A stretch of 23,966 nucleotides of DNA from SIG307 sp045596385 (GCA_045596385.1 JAZOCC010000016.1:1-23966); one strand, 5' to 3'; shown: positions 14,896 to 23,522, numbered from the stretch's first letter. The notes: generated by a model from the sequence alone, not told the origin. A program made the numbers and translations.

Positions 14896-16034
14896 GCTTT
14901 AGCCACGCTCCTTCCCACTCTTTTCTGACGAAGCATAACAACAAACATGCTTCCGCCGATTAAACAAACACACCAAATAGAAATACCGAATAAACAACTT
15001 GTAAACTTCTTCATATCCCCCATGATACACAATGCCTGCATGGAATCCGCAATCAGGGTTGCCGGATTGATTCTGTTTACAATCGGTACCGTCAGTTCAA
15101 TTGCCATACGAATATTCCCAATCATAAGGCCCGCTAAAAAACAACTGAACATGGTCGTTCCCATCATAATCGAATTTTGTAAACTGTCGCTATTTTGTAC
15201 CACGGTTCCGATAAAGTACCCGTTTAACACACCAAGCAAACTGTAGAATACTCCGCCTAAAAACAACCATCCGCTTACATTGCCGAAGTCTACTTTCAAA
15301 ATCAGAGTGAAATACGCAATGTTAATCAAAAACTGCAAATACTGAATGGTAAAAGCTGCTGCCACATCACAAAACACCGTCGGTACAATCCGCATCGGTG
15401 CTGCCAGACGTCTCGCAGACACCAGAGAAAGCTTCCGGTTCAGCTCATTGGTATTCATAAGCCCATACATAGCACCATACAGGCTTGCCATGGCAATCAG
15501 TGCATGAAAATACTGTACAAAGGGATCTTTCGTGGCGCCCTCGAATTCCTTTGCCGAAAGAGTCGTAACTTCTTTCGAAAAGGCCTCCATCACCTCCGAC
15601 AGCTTCTCTTTCATCGCTGCTTCCGTGAACATATCCTTACTCTGCAGATACCCGTCTACCACTGTCTTTACAATGGTGGAATTTAGTCCGTTTTCCCGAA
15701 GAAGTACCTTGGTCTCCCCTCCGGTCACAATCACCGCACTGACCTCTCCATCAGCCAGCATTGCCTCCGCCGTCTCCCTGACACCTTCTGTTACCGTAAA
15801 AAACGGAGTATCCCCATTCTTCATTTCCGTAAGAAACGTAACAAACGCCTCTTCTTCACCGCTATTTTCTGTCACTACCGCCACCGGAATTGTCACAAAA
15901 CCCCAGTCCTTGTTTGTTGCATCGGAAAAGACCACTTTAAATACCGTACCTAAAAGAAGCGGAAACAGAATGGACCAGAAAAACAGCTGCTTCATCCGCA
16001 ACAATCGTTTTAATCGATAAACATAATGTACCAT
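14892..16034 (-). CDS. ABC-2 type transporter permease (first)
   Basis: A 380-residue permease with the same plan as its downstream partner: an N-terminal helix (WSILFPLLLGTVFKVVF), an extracytoplasmic domain (about 40-180) and C-terminal helices, including FSCFLAGLMIGNIRM and VPIVNRINPATLIADSMQAL. Two ATGs are adjacent (16037 and 16034). The second is preferred because GGGGG is then six bases upstream rather than three. It begins about a dozen bases after the stop of the ATPase gene. It probably pairs with the next permease as a heterodimeric membrane domain. Confidence 0.92.
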   Translation of the reverse strand: MVHYVYRLKRLLRMKQLFFWSILFPLLLGTVFKVVFSDATNKDWGFVTIPVAVVTENSGEEEAFVTFLTEMKNGDTPFFTVTEGVRETAEAMLADGEVSAVIVTGGETKVLLRENGLNSTIVKTVVDGYLQSKDMFTEAAMKEKLSEVMEAFSKEVTTLSAKEFEGATKDPFVQYFHALIAMASLYGAMYGLMNTNELNRKLSLVSARRLAAPMRIVPTVFCDVAAAFTIQYLQFLINIAYFTLILKVDFGNVSGWLFLGGVFYSLLGVLNGYFIGTVVQNSDSLQNSIMMGTTMFSCFLAGLMIGNIRMAIELTVPIVNRINPATLIADSMQALCIMGDMKKFTSCLFGISIWCVCLIGGSMFVVMLRQKRVGRSVAKA

Positions 16035-16045
16035 CATTATCCCCC

Positions 16046-16993
16046 TTACTGTACTTCGTCACGAAGCTCTTTGCCGGTAATTTCAAGGAACACATCGTTT
16101 AAGGTCGGCTGCTCCGCAAACACTCTGCCGAAGGAAATCTCCGCATTGTTTAAATACTCCAGCACATGCAGTACGTTATGTCTTCCGCCGTTGCACTTAA
16201 TGGTGGCCAGACCGTCGTTGTACTCCACGGAAAGCACATGGGAAAGCTTCTCCAACCCAAACATCGCTTCACTGGTCAGTTCCGGTACCTCCACCCGGAT
16301 GGTCTCACCGGTCTGAATCATGCTCTTTAACTCATCCTTCGTACCGGTTGCCACCAGCTGTCCCTTATCGATAATGGCGATTCTGGAGCAAATCTGCTCC
16401 ACCTCTTCCATATAGTGTGAGGTGTAAATAATCGTCGCTCCCTGACGGTTCAGTTCCTTGATTCCCTCTAAGATTTTATTCCGGCTCTGCGGGTCGATAG
16501 CCACCGTCGGTTCGTCAAAAATGATCAGCTCCGGCTTGTGGGCAATACCGCAGGCAATGTTTAACCGGCGAAGCAAACCGCCGGACAACTTCTTCGGATA
16601 AAACTTTACAAACTCCTCAAGTCCTACAAACTCAATTGCCTCCTGTACCAATGACTTTCTCTGCTCCTTATCCTTCACATACAAGCTACAGAAGTAATCG
16701 ATATTCTCATACACCGTCAGTTCATCAAATACTGCTACGTTCTGCAACACTATGCCGATGCGTCCCTTCACGGAATAATTATCCGCCCGCATCTTCTCAC
16801 CGAACACGGTAATCTCTCCCTTGTCGTACTCCGTTAAGGAAAGCAGGCAATTAATGATGGTGGACTTACCGCTGCCGTTGGGTCCCAACAGTCCGAAAAT
16901 CTCCCCCTGCTCGATGGACAAATTCATGTGGTCCACCGCTACCAGCTCCTTATACCGTTTTACCAGATTCTCAATCTTAACTACTGTATTCAT
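16046..16993 (-). CDS. ABC transporter ATP-binding protein (LnrL/DrrA-like)
   Basis: A 315-residue ATPase. Walker A is G37-PNGSGK-S-T45, the Q-loop is at VLQN (about 82-85), the signature is LSGGL (136-140, a variant of LSGGQ common in drug-export ATPases), Walker B is LIIFDEP (about 156-162), and the H-loop is YTSHYMEE. A C-terminal extension of about 90 residues is typical of DrrA-type subunits. The start at 16993 has AAAGGAG five bases upstream; an earlier ATG at 17017 lacks a site. It is the first gene of the exporter operon, divergent from a two-component system. That pairing usually means the system senses and exports an antimicrobial or envelope-active compound. Confidence 0.95.
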   Translation of the reverse strand: MNTVVKIENLVKRYKELVAVDHMNLSIEQGEIFGLLGPNGSGKSTIINCLLSLTEYDKGEITVFGEKMRADNYSVKGRIGIVLQNVAVFDELTVYENIDYFCSLYVKDKEQRKSLVQEAIEFVGLEEFVKFYPKKLSGGLLRRLNIACGIAHKPELIIFDEPTVAIDPQSRNKILEGIKELNRQGATIIYTSHYMEEVEQICSRIAIIDKGQLVATGTKDELKSMIQTGETIRVEVPELTSEAMFGLEKLSHVLSVEYNDGLATIKCNGGRHNVLHVLEYLNNAEISFGRVFAEQPTLNDVFLEITGKELRDEVQ

Positions 16994-17038
16994 AGTGTCT
17001 CCTTTCGCTTCAAACACGGTTTCGCATCTTATGTCCCT

Positions 17039-17067
17039 ATCATAACAAAGACAAAACTCACATTCCA
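17039..17067 (-). promoter_or_regulatory. promoter of the ABC exporter operon
   Basis: Minus strand TATGAT (17044-17039) with a poor -35 (TGGAAT, 17067-17062), about 45 bases before the ATPase start. A weak -35 next to an inverted repeat suits an activator-dependent promoter. Confidence 0.45.
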
Positions 17068-17073
17068 GTGCCG

Positions 17074-17103
17074 TTTGTCAGAAAGAGAAAGTGACAAATG
17101 TCA
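17074..17103. promoter_or_regulatory. inverted-repeat operator in the divergent control region
   Basis: TTTGTCA (17074-17080) and TGACAAA (17092-17098) form an inverted repeat with 11 bases between. The second arm continues into TGACAAATGTCA (17092-17103), a second small palindrome. It lies just upstream of the exporter promoter and about 10 bases before the kinase promoter, the expected place for a NarL-type regulator dimer. Binding by the adjacent response regulator is inferred. Confidence 0.5.
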
Positions 17104-17110
17104 TCGGTTT

Positions 17111-17139
17111 TTGGCTTTTCATTCTGCCAAATATATGAT
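17111..17139 (+). promoter_or_regulatory. promoter of the two-component operon
   Basis: TTGGCT (17111-17116), 17-base spacer, TATGAT (17134-17139), about 60 bases before the kinase start codon. Confidence 0.55.
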
Positions 17140-17200
17140 AAACTTAGGGAAAGAATTTGCAAGAAGGGCATCGCGCTCCAAAAGGAAAGGAGGAACACCC

Positions 17201-18265
17201 ATGCGAGGAATCATCGACAAATTGGTACTGCTGTTTTTCGGTCTGGTACTTTTGTTAACCACAGAGCCTGCCGTCAAGCCGATTATCCTCCTTCTCTGCG
17301 TGTTCATTGCTCTTACAATAGAGGAACTGCTTTCCTCCCAGCCCTTTTCCTACGGGCTCTTCGGTCTGGGCGTACTGCTCGGTATCTTTTTTCCGGATGT
17401 GCTCTTTTTCCTTCCGGTGCTTTGCTATCCGTTATGCGTGAAGCGACCGACGCCGGTACTGCTTCTTTCTTTGTTGCCGATCATTCGTTCCTTCTTTACC
17501 TTTGATAAAATTGCCACTTGTTTCCTGGTTTTGTTCTTACTGGCGGTTGCCTTGCTTCTTTCTTACAGAGAACGACAGTTTAGCAGAGCAGCTTCGGACT
17601 TGATAAAACTGCGGGACACCGATACGGAGGAGAAGCTTTCCTTACAAGAACAGGCCCAGACCTTAATGGAAAACCAAGACGCAGGAATTAAAATCGCCAC
17701 CCTGCAGGAACGCACCCGTATTGCCAGAGAGATTCACGATAACGTGGGACATCTCTTGTCCCGCTCCATCTTACAGGTAGGCGCCATGCTGACGGTAAAA
17801 AAGGACGACGAATCCCTTCTTTTACTGAAAGAAAGCCTGGATGCCGCCATGCAGGGCATCCGCAGCAGTGTCCACGACTTACGGGATGACGCATTGGATT
17901 TGGAAACCTCCGCAAAACAGCTTCTGGCGGATTATACCTCCTATCGGACCTCCTTTGAATATGACATCGCTCCGGAGCTTCCGGTGGCAATTACCTATTG
18001 TTTTCTCACCATTATGAAAGAAGCTCTGGCCAATATCACCAAACACAGCAATGCGGACACCATCCGCATCAGTATGAAGGAATATACGTCCCTGTACCAA
18101 CTTTCCATCGGCGATAACGGTACCGATGTCCGTATCCCGGAAGGAAACACCGGCATGGGTCTGGAAAATATGCAGGCAAGAGTTGCCTCTCTAAAAGGAA
18201 CCATCCGCTTTTCTACCCAGAACGGATTCCACATCTTCGTGTCCATACCGAAGGACCATAACTAA
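17201..18265 (+). CDS. sensor histidine kinase, NarL/LiaS type
   Basis: A 354-residue kinase. The N-terminal third (about 8-120) is a bundle of membrane helices with little outside the membrane, so it probably senses within or through the membrane, perhaps via the exporter. A short coiled coil (about 122-165) leads to a HisKA_3 dimerisation domain with the phosphorylated H179 in REIHDNVGH, then an ATPase domain with N278 (KEALANITKHSNA), DNGTD (305-309) and TGMGLENM. The start at 17201 has AAAGGAGG seven bases upstream. It is followed 42 bases later by its response regulator. LnrJ (YfiJ) of Bacillus has the same gene neighbourhood type. The signal is unknown. Confidence 0.92.
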   Translation: MRGIIDKLVLLFFGLVLLLTTEPAVKPIILLLCVFIALTIEELLSSQPFSYGLFGLGVLLGIFFPDVLFFLPVLCYPLCVKRPTPVLLLSLLPIIRSFFTFDKIATCFLVLFLLAVALLLSYRERQFSRAASDLIKLRDTDTEEKLSLQEQAQTLMENQDAGIKIATLQERTRIAREIHDNVGHLLSRSILQVGAMLTVKKDDESLLLLKESLDAAMQGIRSSVHDLRDDALDLETSAKQLLADYTSYRTSFEYDIAPELPVAITYCFLTIMKEALANITKHSNADTIRISMKEYTSLYQLSIGDNGTDVRIPEGNTGMGLENMQARVASLKGTIRFSTQNGFHIFVSIPKDHN

Positions 18266-18307
18266 GTTACATTTCACCCGAAGCATACACCATCTTGGAG
18301 GATCTCT

Positions 18308-18934
18308 ATGAAAGTTTTAGTTGTAGACGATGACCGCGTAGTCGGCATTTCCTTAAAAACCATTTTAGAGGCGGAACCGGACATCACCGTTCCAGCCCTC
18401 GGCAGAAACGGTACCGAAGCCGTTGCTCTTTATAAGGAACATCAGCCGGACATCCTTCTTATGGATATCCGTATGGAAGGAATGAACGGTCTGGATGCCG
18501 CCACTGCAATTTTAACGGAGTATCCGGCTGCGAGGATTCTCTTTCTGACCACGTTTTCCGATGACGAATACATTGTCCGTGCCCTACGTCTGGGTGCCAA
18601 AGGGTATCTCTTAAAACAGGACTTTGAAAGCATTGTTCCTGCCCTTCACGCCGTATACGGCGGCCAGAATGTATTCGGAAGTGAGGTCGTGAAAAAGATT
18701 CCGGACATTTTGTCCACGCCGAAAGGACCTGATGTATCCGAGCTTCCGTTAAACGAAAAAGAGATTGATATTATGAAACTGGTGGCAGAGGGATTGAATA
18801 ATAAAGAAATCGCACAGACCCTCTTTTTATCCGAAGGAACCGTGCGGAATTATTTAAGCAGTACGCTGGAAAAGCTGGAGCTTCGCGACCGTACCCAGCT
18901 GGCGATTTATTATTATAAACATCTTCAACCGTAA
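18308..18934 (+). CDS. response regulator, NarL/FixJ family
   Basis: A 208-residue regulator with a receiver domain (about 1-120: D7-D8, phospho-acceptor D53, T81/T82, K103) and a LuxR-type HTH (about 143-205: LNEKEIDIMKLVAEGLNNKE, IAQTLFLSEGTVRNYLSSTL). The start at 18308 has GGAGG seven bases upstream. It is the partner of the preceding kinase and most likely controls the divergent ABC exporter operon through the TTTGTCA/TGACAAA repeat at 17074-17103. Confidence 0.95.
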   Translation: MKVLVVDDDRVVGISLKTILEAEPDITVPALGRNGTEAVALYKEHQPDILLMDIRMEGMNGLDAATAILTEYPAARILFLTTFSDDEYIVRALRLGAKGYLLKQDFESIVPALHAVYGGQNVFGSEVVKKIPDILSTPKGPDVSELPLNEKEIDIMKLVAEGLNNKEIAQTLFLSEGTVRNYLSSTLEKLELRDRTQLAIYYYKHLQP

Positions 18935-19005
18935 CACCTTTACTTAAAGAAAACATCACGACCGTGAACATATCCGCAATCGCCTTGAAAGGAGCTATTG
19001 TCCCC

Positions 19006-20238
19006 ATGAAAGTTGCCGGAATTATCGTAGAATACAATCCCTTCCATAAGGGACACGAATATCACATTGCAGAAACACGCCGCGTCACCGGGGCGGATTT
19101 TGTGGTGGCGGTTATGAGCGGAAACTTTACCCAGAGAGGAATTCCGGCTTGTCTTGATAAGTTTACAAGAGCGGAATGCGCCCTTAGTTGCGGTGCGGAT
19201 GTGGTACTGGAACTTCCTTTTTGCTACGCCTCCGGCAGTGCCGAGTATTTTGCGGAGGGCGCTGTTACGATTTTCGATAAGTTAGGTTGCGTGGACAGCC
19301 TTTGCTTCGGAACCGAAGCTGACGTACCGGTTTCTCTTTATACCGAAACCGCAGCCTTTCTTTGCAACGAACCGGCCGCCTATAAAAAAGCTTTACAGGA
19401 AGGACTTCGTGCCGGACTTACGTTTCCGCAGGCACGTCTTGCTGCCGCACGCCCGTATTTATCCGCGGAGGCTCTGACTTTACTGGAGTCCCCCAATGCA
19501 CTTTTGGGACTGGAGTACTGCAAAGCCTTATCTCGCAGAAAAAGCACTATCACCCCGTATGCTATCGACAGAGTAGGTGCCGGTTATCATGAGGAATCCG
19601 TTACTCCTGAAGGATTTTCTTCGGCGACTGCATTGCGTGCCCTTCTGACTCCGGGCAACACTTCATTTCCGAAAGCTTTTCTTGCGGAAATACCTGCCGC
19701 AGCCGCTGCACTTCTTCATAACAAGCCCTATGCTCCTATGTTTGCAAAGGATTTTCTTTCTCTGTACCGATATGCCATCCTGCAAAAGGCCGATTGGCTT
19801 TCTTCCTTTGCGGATGTGTCCTCTGAGCTTGCCGGACGTCTGAAGAAGCGGTTCCCGGCTTGTGACTACGAAACCTTTGTTGACCATGTCAAAACAAAGC
19901 AATATACCCGCACCCGGATTGAGCGGTGCTTTTTACACATTCTGTTCGACCTTAAGCAGTCCTCCTTAGAAACATTCCGAAAGAATGAGGTCTGTTATGC
20001 CCGTATTCTGGGCTTTAAGGAAAGCGCAACTCCGTTGTTAAAGGGTTGGAAAAAGACCGCTTCCTTACCGGTTCTTACAAAGCTTGCGCAAAAGTCAAAG
20101 CGTTGTAATGCATCCGAAAACGAACTGCTCTCCTATGACATTGCCGCCACCGATTTGTACAATACGATGGTTCTGCAAAAGCACGGCGTTCTTTTGCCGG
20201 ATGACTTCTCATATACTTTTACAAATGTCAAGTTCTAA
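19006..20238 (+). CDS. tmcAL: tRNA(Met) cytidine acetate ligase TmcAL
   Basis: A 410-residue protein of the TmcAL (formerly YlbM) family, which uses acetate and ATP to make N4-acetylcytidine at the wobble position of elongator tRNA-Met. The nucleotidyltransferase motif PFHKGH lies at 12-17 in AGIIVEYNPFHKGHEYH, followed by AVMSGNFTQRG and, further on, SSATALR and the C-terminal YDIAATDLYNTMV segment. Length matches the family. The start at 19006 begins the conserved MKVAGIIVEYNPFH; AGGAG lies 11 bases upstream, slightly long. It is followed by ylbJ, and rsmD and coaD are nearby, recalling the Bacillus ylb cluster. Confidence 0.95.
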   Translation: MKVAGIIVEYNPFHKGHEYHIAETRRVTGADFVVAVMSGNFTQRGIPACLDKFTRAECALSCGADVVLELPFCYASGSAEYFAEGAVTIFDKLGCVDSLCFGTEADVPVSLYTETAAFLCNEPAAYKKALQEGLRAGLTFPQARLAAARPYLSAEALTLLESPNALLGLEYCKALSRRKSTITPYAIDRVGAGYHEESVTPEGFSSATALRALLTPGNTSFPKAFLAEIPAAAAALLHNKPYAPMFAKDFLSLYRYAILQKADWLSSFADVSSELAGRLKKRFPACDYETFVDHVKTKQYTRTRIERCFLHILFDLKQSSLETFRKNEVCYARILGFKESATPLLKGWKKTASLPVLTKLAQKSKRCNASENELLSYDIAATDLYNTMVLQKHGVLLPDDFSYTFTNVKF

Positions 20239-20251
20239 GTGAGACTGACCA

Positions 20252-21271
20252 ATGGTTTTGACCGTACGCTCCCGTTCCTTCTTCGTTAAAGGCGCAATGC
20301 TGCTTTTTTTGTGTTGTCTTCTTCTCTTTCCCGCCACTGCCCTTTCCGGGGCCAAAAACGGGCTTCTGCTCTGGTTCAATCAGGTTCTGCCGAGTCTCCT
20401 GCCCTTTTTGATTTTATCTACCCTGTTTTTATCCACCGGCTTGTCCGACAGCATCGCAACACATCTGGCTCCGGTGCTTTCTCCCGTTTTCCGCTGTTCA
20501 CCCTCCGGCTGCTATGCTGTTGTCATCGGTTTGCTTGCCGGTCTTCCGGTGGGTGCAAAAACCGTCGCATCTCTTATGGACTCGGGAAAACTTACAAAAA
20601 AAGAAGGCCAATACCTTCTTCCCCTTTGCAATAACCCAAGCCCACTGTTTTTGCTGGGCTTTCTTTCCGTATCTGTACTGGAGCGGCCGGACCTTCGCTA
20701 TCCTGTTCTGTTTATCGTAACACTTTCTTCCATCCTTTCGGCTATGCTTCTCAAACCCCGTACAGAGACTTTCCCTGTTCCGGAGACTCTTTCTCCGAAT
20801 GCTGTCCCGAAACACACGTCCCTCAGCCAACCACCGGAAGTGTCCGTTTCCGGTTCCGGAAACACCCCTTCTCCGAACTCCTCTTTTACCTTTTCTTTCT
20901 TACTGCTGGATAACGCCATTGAACAAGCCTTTTCGGTTCTTACCAGAGTAGGCGGATATATTATCCTGTTTTCGGTTCTTGCCTCCATACTCACTAAGCT
21001 CCCTTTTACAGCACCTGTCCTCGCCTGTACGGGGGCCGTACTTGAAATCACCTCCGGCAGCACCTCACTTGCCGTTCTTTCCCTGCCATCCGACACCTTA
21101 ATTGCACTTATCACGGGCTTTGTCACCTTCGGTGGCCTGGCTACCGCCGCACAAACAAAAAGTGTGCTGGCGGGAACTAAGCTCCCGTTCGCACACTATC
21201 TTCTCACAAAGGCTGTAGCCGGCATAATTGCCGGACTTCTAATGACGGTCTATGTACAGCTTTTCGGTTAA
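20252..21271 (+). CDS. ylbJ: sporulation integral membrane protein YlbJ-like
   Basis: A 339-residue polytopic membrane protein with Gate/nucleoside-recognition-like halves: an N-terminal pair of helices, LLAGLPVGAKTVASLMDSGK and LPLCNNPSPLFLLGFL, a Ser/Pro/Thr-rich cytoplasmic linker (about 170-215), then the second half with VGGYIILFSVLASIL and FVTFGGLATAAQTKSVL. This matches YlbJ, needed for proper spore formation in Bacillus. The ATG at 20252 is 13 bases after the tmcAL stop; the ribosome-binding site is weak, so translation may be coupled to tmcAL. It supports a spore-forming host. Its substrate is not known. Confidence 0.85.
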   Translation: MVLTVRSRSFFVKGAMLLFLCCLLLFPATALSGAKNGLLLWFNQVLPSLLPFLILSTLFLSTGLSDSIATHLAPVLSPVFRCSPSGCYAVVIGLLAGLPVGAKTVASLMDSGKLTKKEGQYLLPLCNNPSPLFLLGFLSVSVLERPDLRYPVLFIVTLSSILSAMLLKPRTETFPVPETLSPNAVPKHTSLSQPPEVSVSGSGNTPSPNSSFTFSFLLLDNAIEQAFSVLTRVGGYIILFSVLASILTKLPFTAPVLACTGAVLEITSGSTSLAVLSLPSDTLIALITGFVTFGGLATAAQTKSVLAGTKLPFAHYLLTKAVAGIIAGLLMTVYVQLFG

Positions 21272-21304
21272 TCCTTCACACCTACCCAAGCATACCGTCC
21301 CTGA

Positions 21305-21955
21305 TTATTCCTCCTCATCCATACTTTCAAGGAAGGTATTTTCATCAAATTCGAAATCATCATCCTCCTGCAACTGTCTCTGCTCCGGCTGAGCCGGCAT
21401 CTCCTCCGGCTGAATCTCGCCGTTTAACTCTCTGCGGTTTGCCGCTACAATTTCCAAATTCTGACGCATAGACTCAAGCATCGCCTCGGAACGGTTCTTC
21501 GTAATCTCAAAGGTAGAACCCAACAACTGCTCTACTCGTCCCAGCATCTCATTGGTATAGCCGAGAGCACCCTGACGAATCTGATCCGCTTCCTCCTGTG
21601 CCTGCGCCACCAACATCTCCGCATGCTCTGTCGCCTGGCGAACCATCTCGTTTGCCTGATAGTACGCCTGCTGGGTAATCTCATTGTCATTTACAAGCAT
21701 TTGTGCCTGGGCTCTGGCTGCCTGCTCAATGGCAGACGCCTTATCCTCCGCATCCGCAATAATCGCATCACGGTTCGCAATCATCTTCTGACAACGCTTA
21801 ATCTCCTCCGGCACCTTTAAACGCAACTCATCCAATAAATCATATAATTCTTCCTTCGGTACGATTACCTTAGAACCGGAAAATGCCGATGCCTTACAGC
21901 TTTCTACAAACTCAAAGATTTCTTCAATCAACTGCTCGATTCGTTTTGTGCTCAT
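21305..21955 (-). CDS. coiled-coil protein (ATPase subunit H / DivIVA-like annotation)
   Basis: A 216-residue soluble protein that is mostly one long coiled coil (about 45-175, rich in Ala, Gln and Glu, including ARAQAQMLVNDNEITQQAYY) with an acidic tail (QEDDDFEFDENTF... ending SMDEEE). There is no P-loop, so the common database label of ATPase is misleading. Its ATG overlaps the stop of coaD (ATGA), making it the third gene of the rsmD-coaD operon. Many clostridia carry a protein like this beside coaD. The function is unknown; a cytoskeletal or envelope-associated role, as for DivIVA-like proteins, is only a guess. Confidence 0.75.
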   Translation of the reverse strand: MSTKRIEQLIEEIFEFVESCKASAFSGSKVIVPKEELYDLLDELRLKVPEEIKRCQKMIANRDAIIADAEDKASAIEQAARAQAQMLVNDNEITQQAYYQANEMVRQATEHAEMLVAQAQEEADQIRQGALGYTNEMLGRVEQLLGSTFEITKNRSEAMLESMRQNLEIVAANRRELNGEIQPEEMPAQPEQRQLQEDDDFEFDENTFLESMDEEE

Positions 21956-22443
21956 ACTGACTCTCCTCGCTTCGCTTTTTTATATACATCATCCATAATA
22001 CACTGCGGTACAAAATGACTGATATCTCCGCCGTAACCGGCTATCTCCCGCACAATGCTGGAGCTTAAGTACGCATATTCCACATTGGTGGTTAAAAAGA
22101 CAGTGTCGATATCCGGGCGCAACCGCTTATTGGTCTGGGCTAACTGTAACTCATACTCAAAGTCCGTAACCGCCCGAAGGCCTCGGATAATGGTACGTGT
22201 CCCGTACTCTCTCGCACAATCCACAAGCAACCCGTCAAAAGAAATAATACGCACATTCGGCAAATCCGCCGTCACACGTTTTAACAGCTCAATACGTTCC
22301 TCCGTGGAAAACATATTCTTCTTTGTACTGTTTCGTAACACACCGATAATCAACTCATCAACGATTTCCGATGCTCTTCTGATAATATCCAAATGTCCTA
22401 ATGTCACCGGGTCAAAGCTTCCCGGATAAAGCCCTCTTCTCAT
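21952..22443 (-). CDS. coaD: phosphopantetheine adenylyltransferase
   Basis: A 163-residue enzyme that adds AMP to 4'-phosphopantetheine, the penultimate step of coenzyme A synthesis. The nucleotidyltransferase motif GSFDPVTLGH is at 8-17, RGLRAVTDFEYELQLAQTNK is the substrate loop, and AYLSSSIVREIAGYGGD near the end contains the conserved Ser-Ser-Ser-x-x-Arg. Length is normal for the family. It overlaps rsmD upstream and the coiled-coil gene downstream by four bases each (ATGA). Confidence 0.98.
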   Translation of the reverse strand: MRRGLYPGSFDPVTLGHLDIIRRASEIVDELIIGVLRNSTKKNMFSTEERIELLKRVTADLPNVRIISFDGLLVDCAREYGTRTIIRGLRAVTDFEYELQLAQTNKRLRPDIDTVFLTTNVEYAYLSSSIVREIAGYGGDISHFVPQCIMDDVYKKAKRGESV

Positions 22444-22994
22444 AACTTCCTCTTTTCCAAAAAAATATGTTTATTGGACCCATAGCTCTTTTCGCGGTAA
22501 ATCGAAAATCCCAGCGATTCCGCATAGGACAAATCGGTACCTGCGGAACCTTCTACGATAATCTTCGTATACTCGTCCACATAAGACGCCTGACTGAGGA
22601 TGGTCAGTACCTTTTCCTCCCATCCCATGTCATAAGGCGGATCCATAAAAATCAAATCAAAGGGCGCATGCTGTAAGGTCCGAAGCACGGAAACCACATC
22701 TCCGGCCTTGACCTGTGCCTCCATTTCAAACTGGGTGACCTTCACATTCGCACGGATGCAGGCAAGCGCATCTCTGTCCTGCTCCACCAGCACCGCCTCC
22801 TTCGCTCCGCGACTTAAGGCCTCGATACCGATGGCACCGCTGCCGGAAAACAAATCCAGAAAGGAAGCTCCCGGTATATCCGGCTGCAAAATATTGAACA
22901 AGGTCTCCTTAATCCGGTCCGTGGTAGGACGAACTTTATCACCCTTTACCGTAGTCAGACGAATACTCCGTCTGGAACCCGCAATTACTCTCAT
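22440..22994 (-). CDS. rsmD: 16S rRNA (guanine(966)-N(2))-methyltransferase RsmD
   Basis: A 184-residue SAM-dependent methyltransferase of the RsmD family, acting on 16S rRNA G966 in the 30S subunit. It shows the N-terminal MRVIAGSRRSIRL, RPTTDRIKETLFNIL, SAM-binding FLDLFSGSGAIGIEALSRGA and the catalytic DPPY motif. The start at 22994 has GGAGG seven bases upstream. It is the first gene of the operon with coaD and the coiled-coil gene, an order conserved across Firmicutes. Confidence 0.97.
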   Translation of the reverse strand: MRVIAGSRRSIRLTTVKGDKVRPTTDRIKETLFNILQPDIPGASFLDLFSGSGAIGIEALSRGAKEAVLVEQDRDALACIRANVKVTQFEMEAQVKAGDVVSVLRTLQHAPFDLIFMDPPYDMGWEEKVLTILSQASYVDEYTKIIVEGSAGTDLSYAESLGFSIYREKSYGSNKHIFLEKRKL

Positions 22995-23030
22995 GGCTCA
23001 TCCTCCAAACATGCACACTTATATAAGTTT

Positions 23031-23059
23031 AGTGTATCGCATTCTCCTTTGAATTGCAA
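23031..23059 (-). promoter_or_regulatory. promoter of the rsmD-coaD operon
   Basis: Minus strand TTGCAA (23059-23054), 17-base spacer, TACACT (23036-23031), about 37 bases before rsmD. Confidence 0.55.
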
Positions 23060-23080
23060 CATTTATTTCAGAATTAGGAC

Positions 23081-23121
23081 AAAAAAACTAGAGGCGCCAC
23101 TCGTAAGTGACGCCTCCGTTT
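23081..23121. terminator. bidirectional terminator after the spore-protein gene
   Basis: Stem GAGGCGCCACT/AGTGACGCCTC (23091-23101 with 23106-23116), loop CGTA. On the minus strand the stem is fully paired with one wobble and is followed by T7, ending the spore-protein transcript. T5 follows on the plus strand. Confidence 0.9.
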
Positions 23122-23177
23122 TTAGGCCGGGAAAGCGAATCCTCATTCAGCACTGTCCCGGTGAATCAAGCCGGTTC

Positions 23178-23381
23178 TTACTTACCGGACATAGACTCTT
23201 CCTGACGCTTAATCATCTGACGAACCATCTCACCGCCGACAGAACCGTTCTGAGCGCTGGTTAAATCACCGTTGTAACCCTGCTTTAACGGAACACCGAT
23301 CTCAGATGCAACTTCCATCTTAAAACGATCCATAGCCTCTCTTGCTTCCGGAACTTCTACACGATTTCTACCTCTGGACAT
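23178..23381 (-). CDS. alpha/beta-type small acid-soluble spore protein
   Basis: A 67-residue protein that coats and protects DNA in the dormant spore. The family hallmarks are present: a region around the germination-protease cleavage site (FKMEVASEIGVPL) and the C-terminal GDLTSAQNGSVGGEMVRQMI. The start at 23381 has AAGGAG eight bases upstream; the open frame to 23450 is only leader. A small hairpin (CCCGC/GCGGG) lies in the leader just before the ribosome-binding site. A TATAAT-like element (minus, 23493-23488) is the only promoter candidate; expression by forespore sigma-G is expected from the family, but I see no convincing consensus. Direct evidence for a spore-forming organism. Confidence 0.96.
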   Translation of the reverse strand: MSRGRNRVEVPEAREAMDRFKMEVASEIGVPLKQGYNGDLTSAQNGSVGGEMVRQMIKRQEESMSGK

Positions 23382-23522
23382 AGTATACACTCCTTCCTCA
23401 ATTCCCGCGTTGCGGGCTGTTAAAAAGTTTCGTAATCTTTGTACCCGCACCGCTTTCGCTGTGTGTGTACCTCTTGATTACGGTGTTATTATATGTCTTT
23501 TACAGAAATATAAACTGGAAGA

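Noticed and set aside
21272..21304. Terminator between the convergent ylbJ and coiled-coil genes
   Set aside because: The 33-base gap holds no stem-loop with a T tract.
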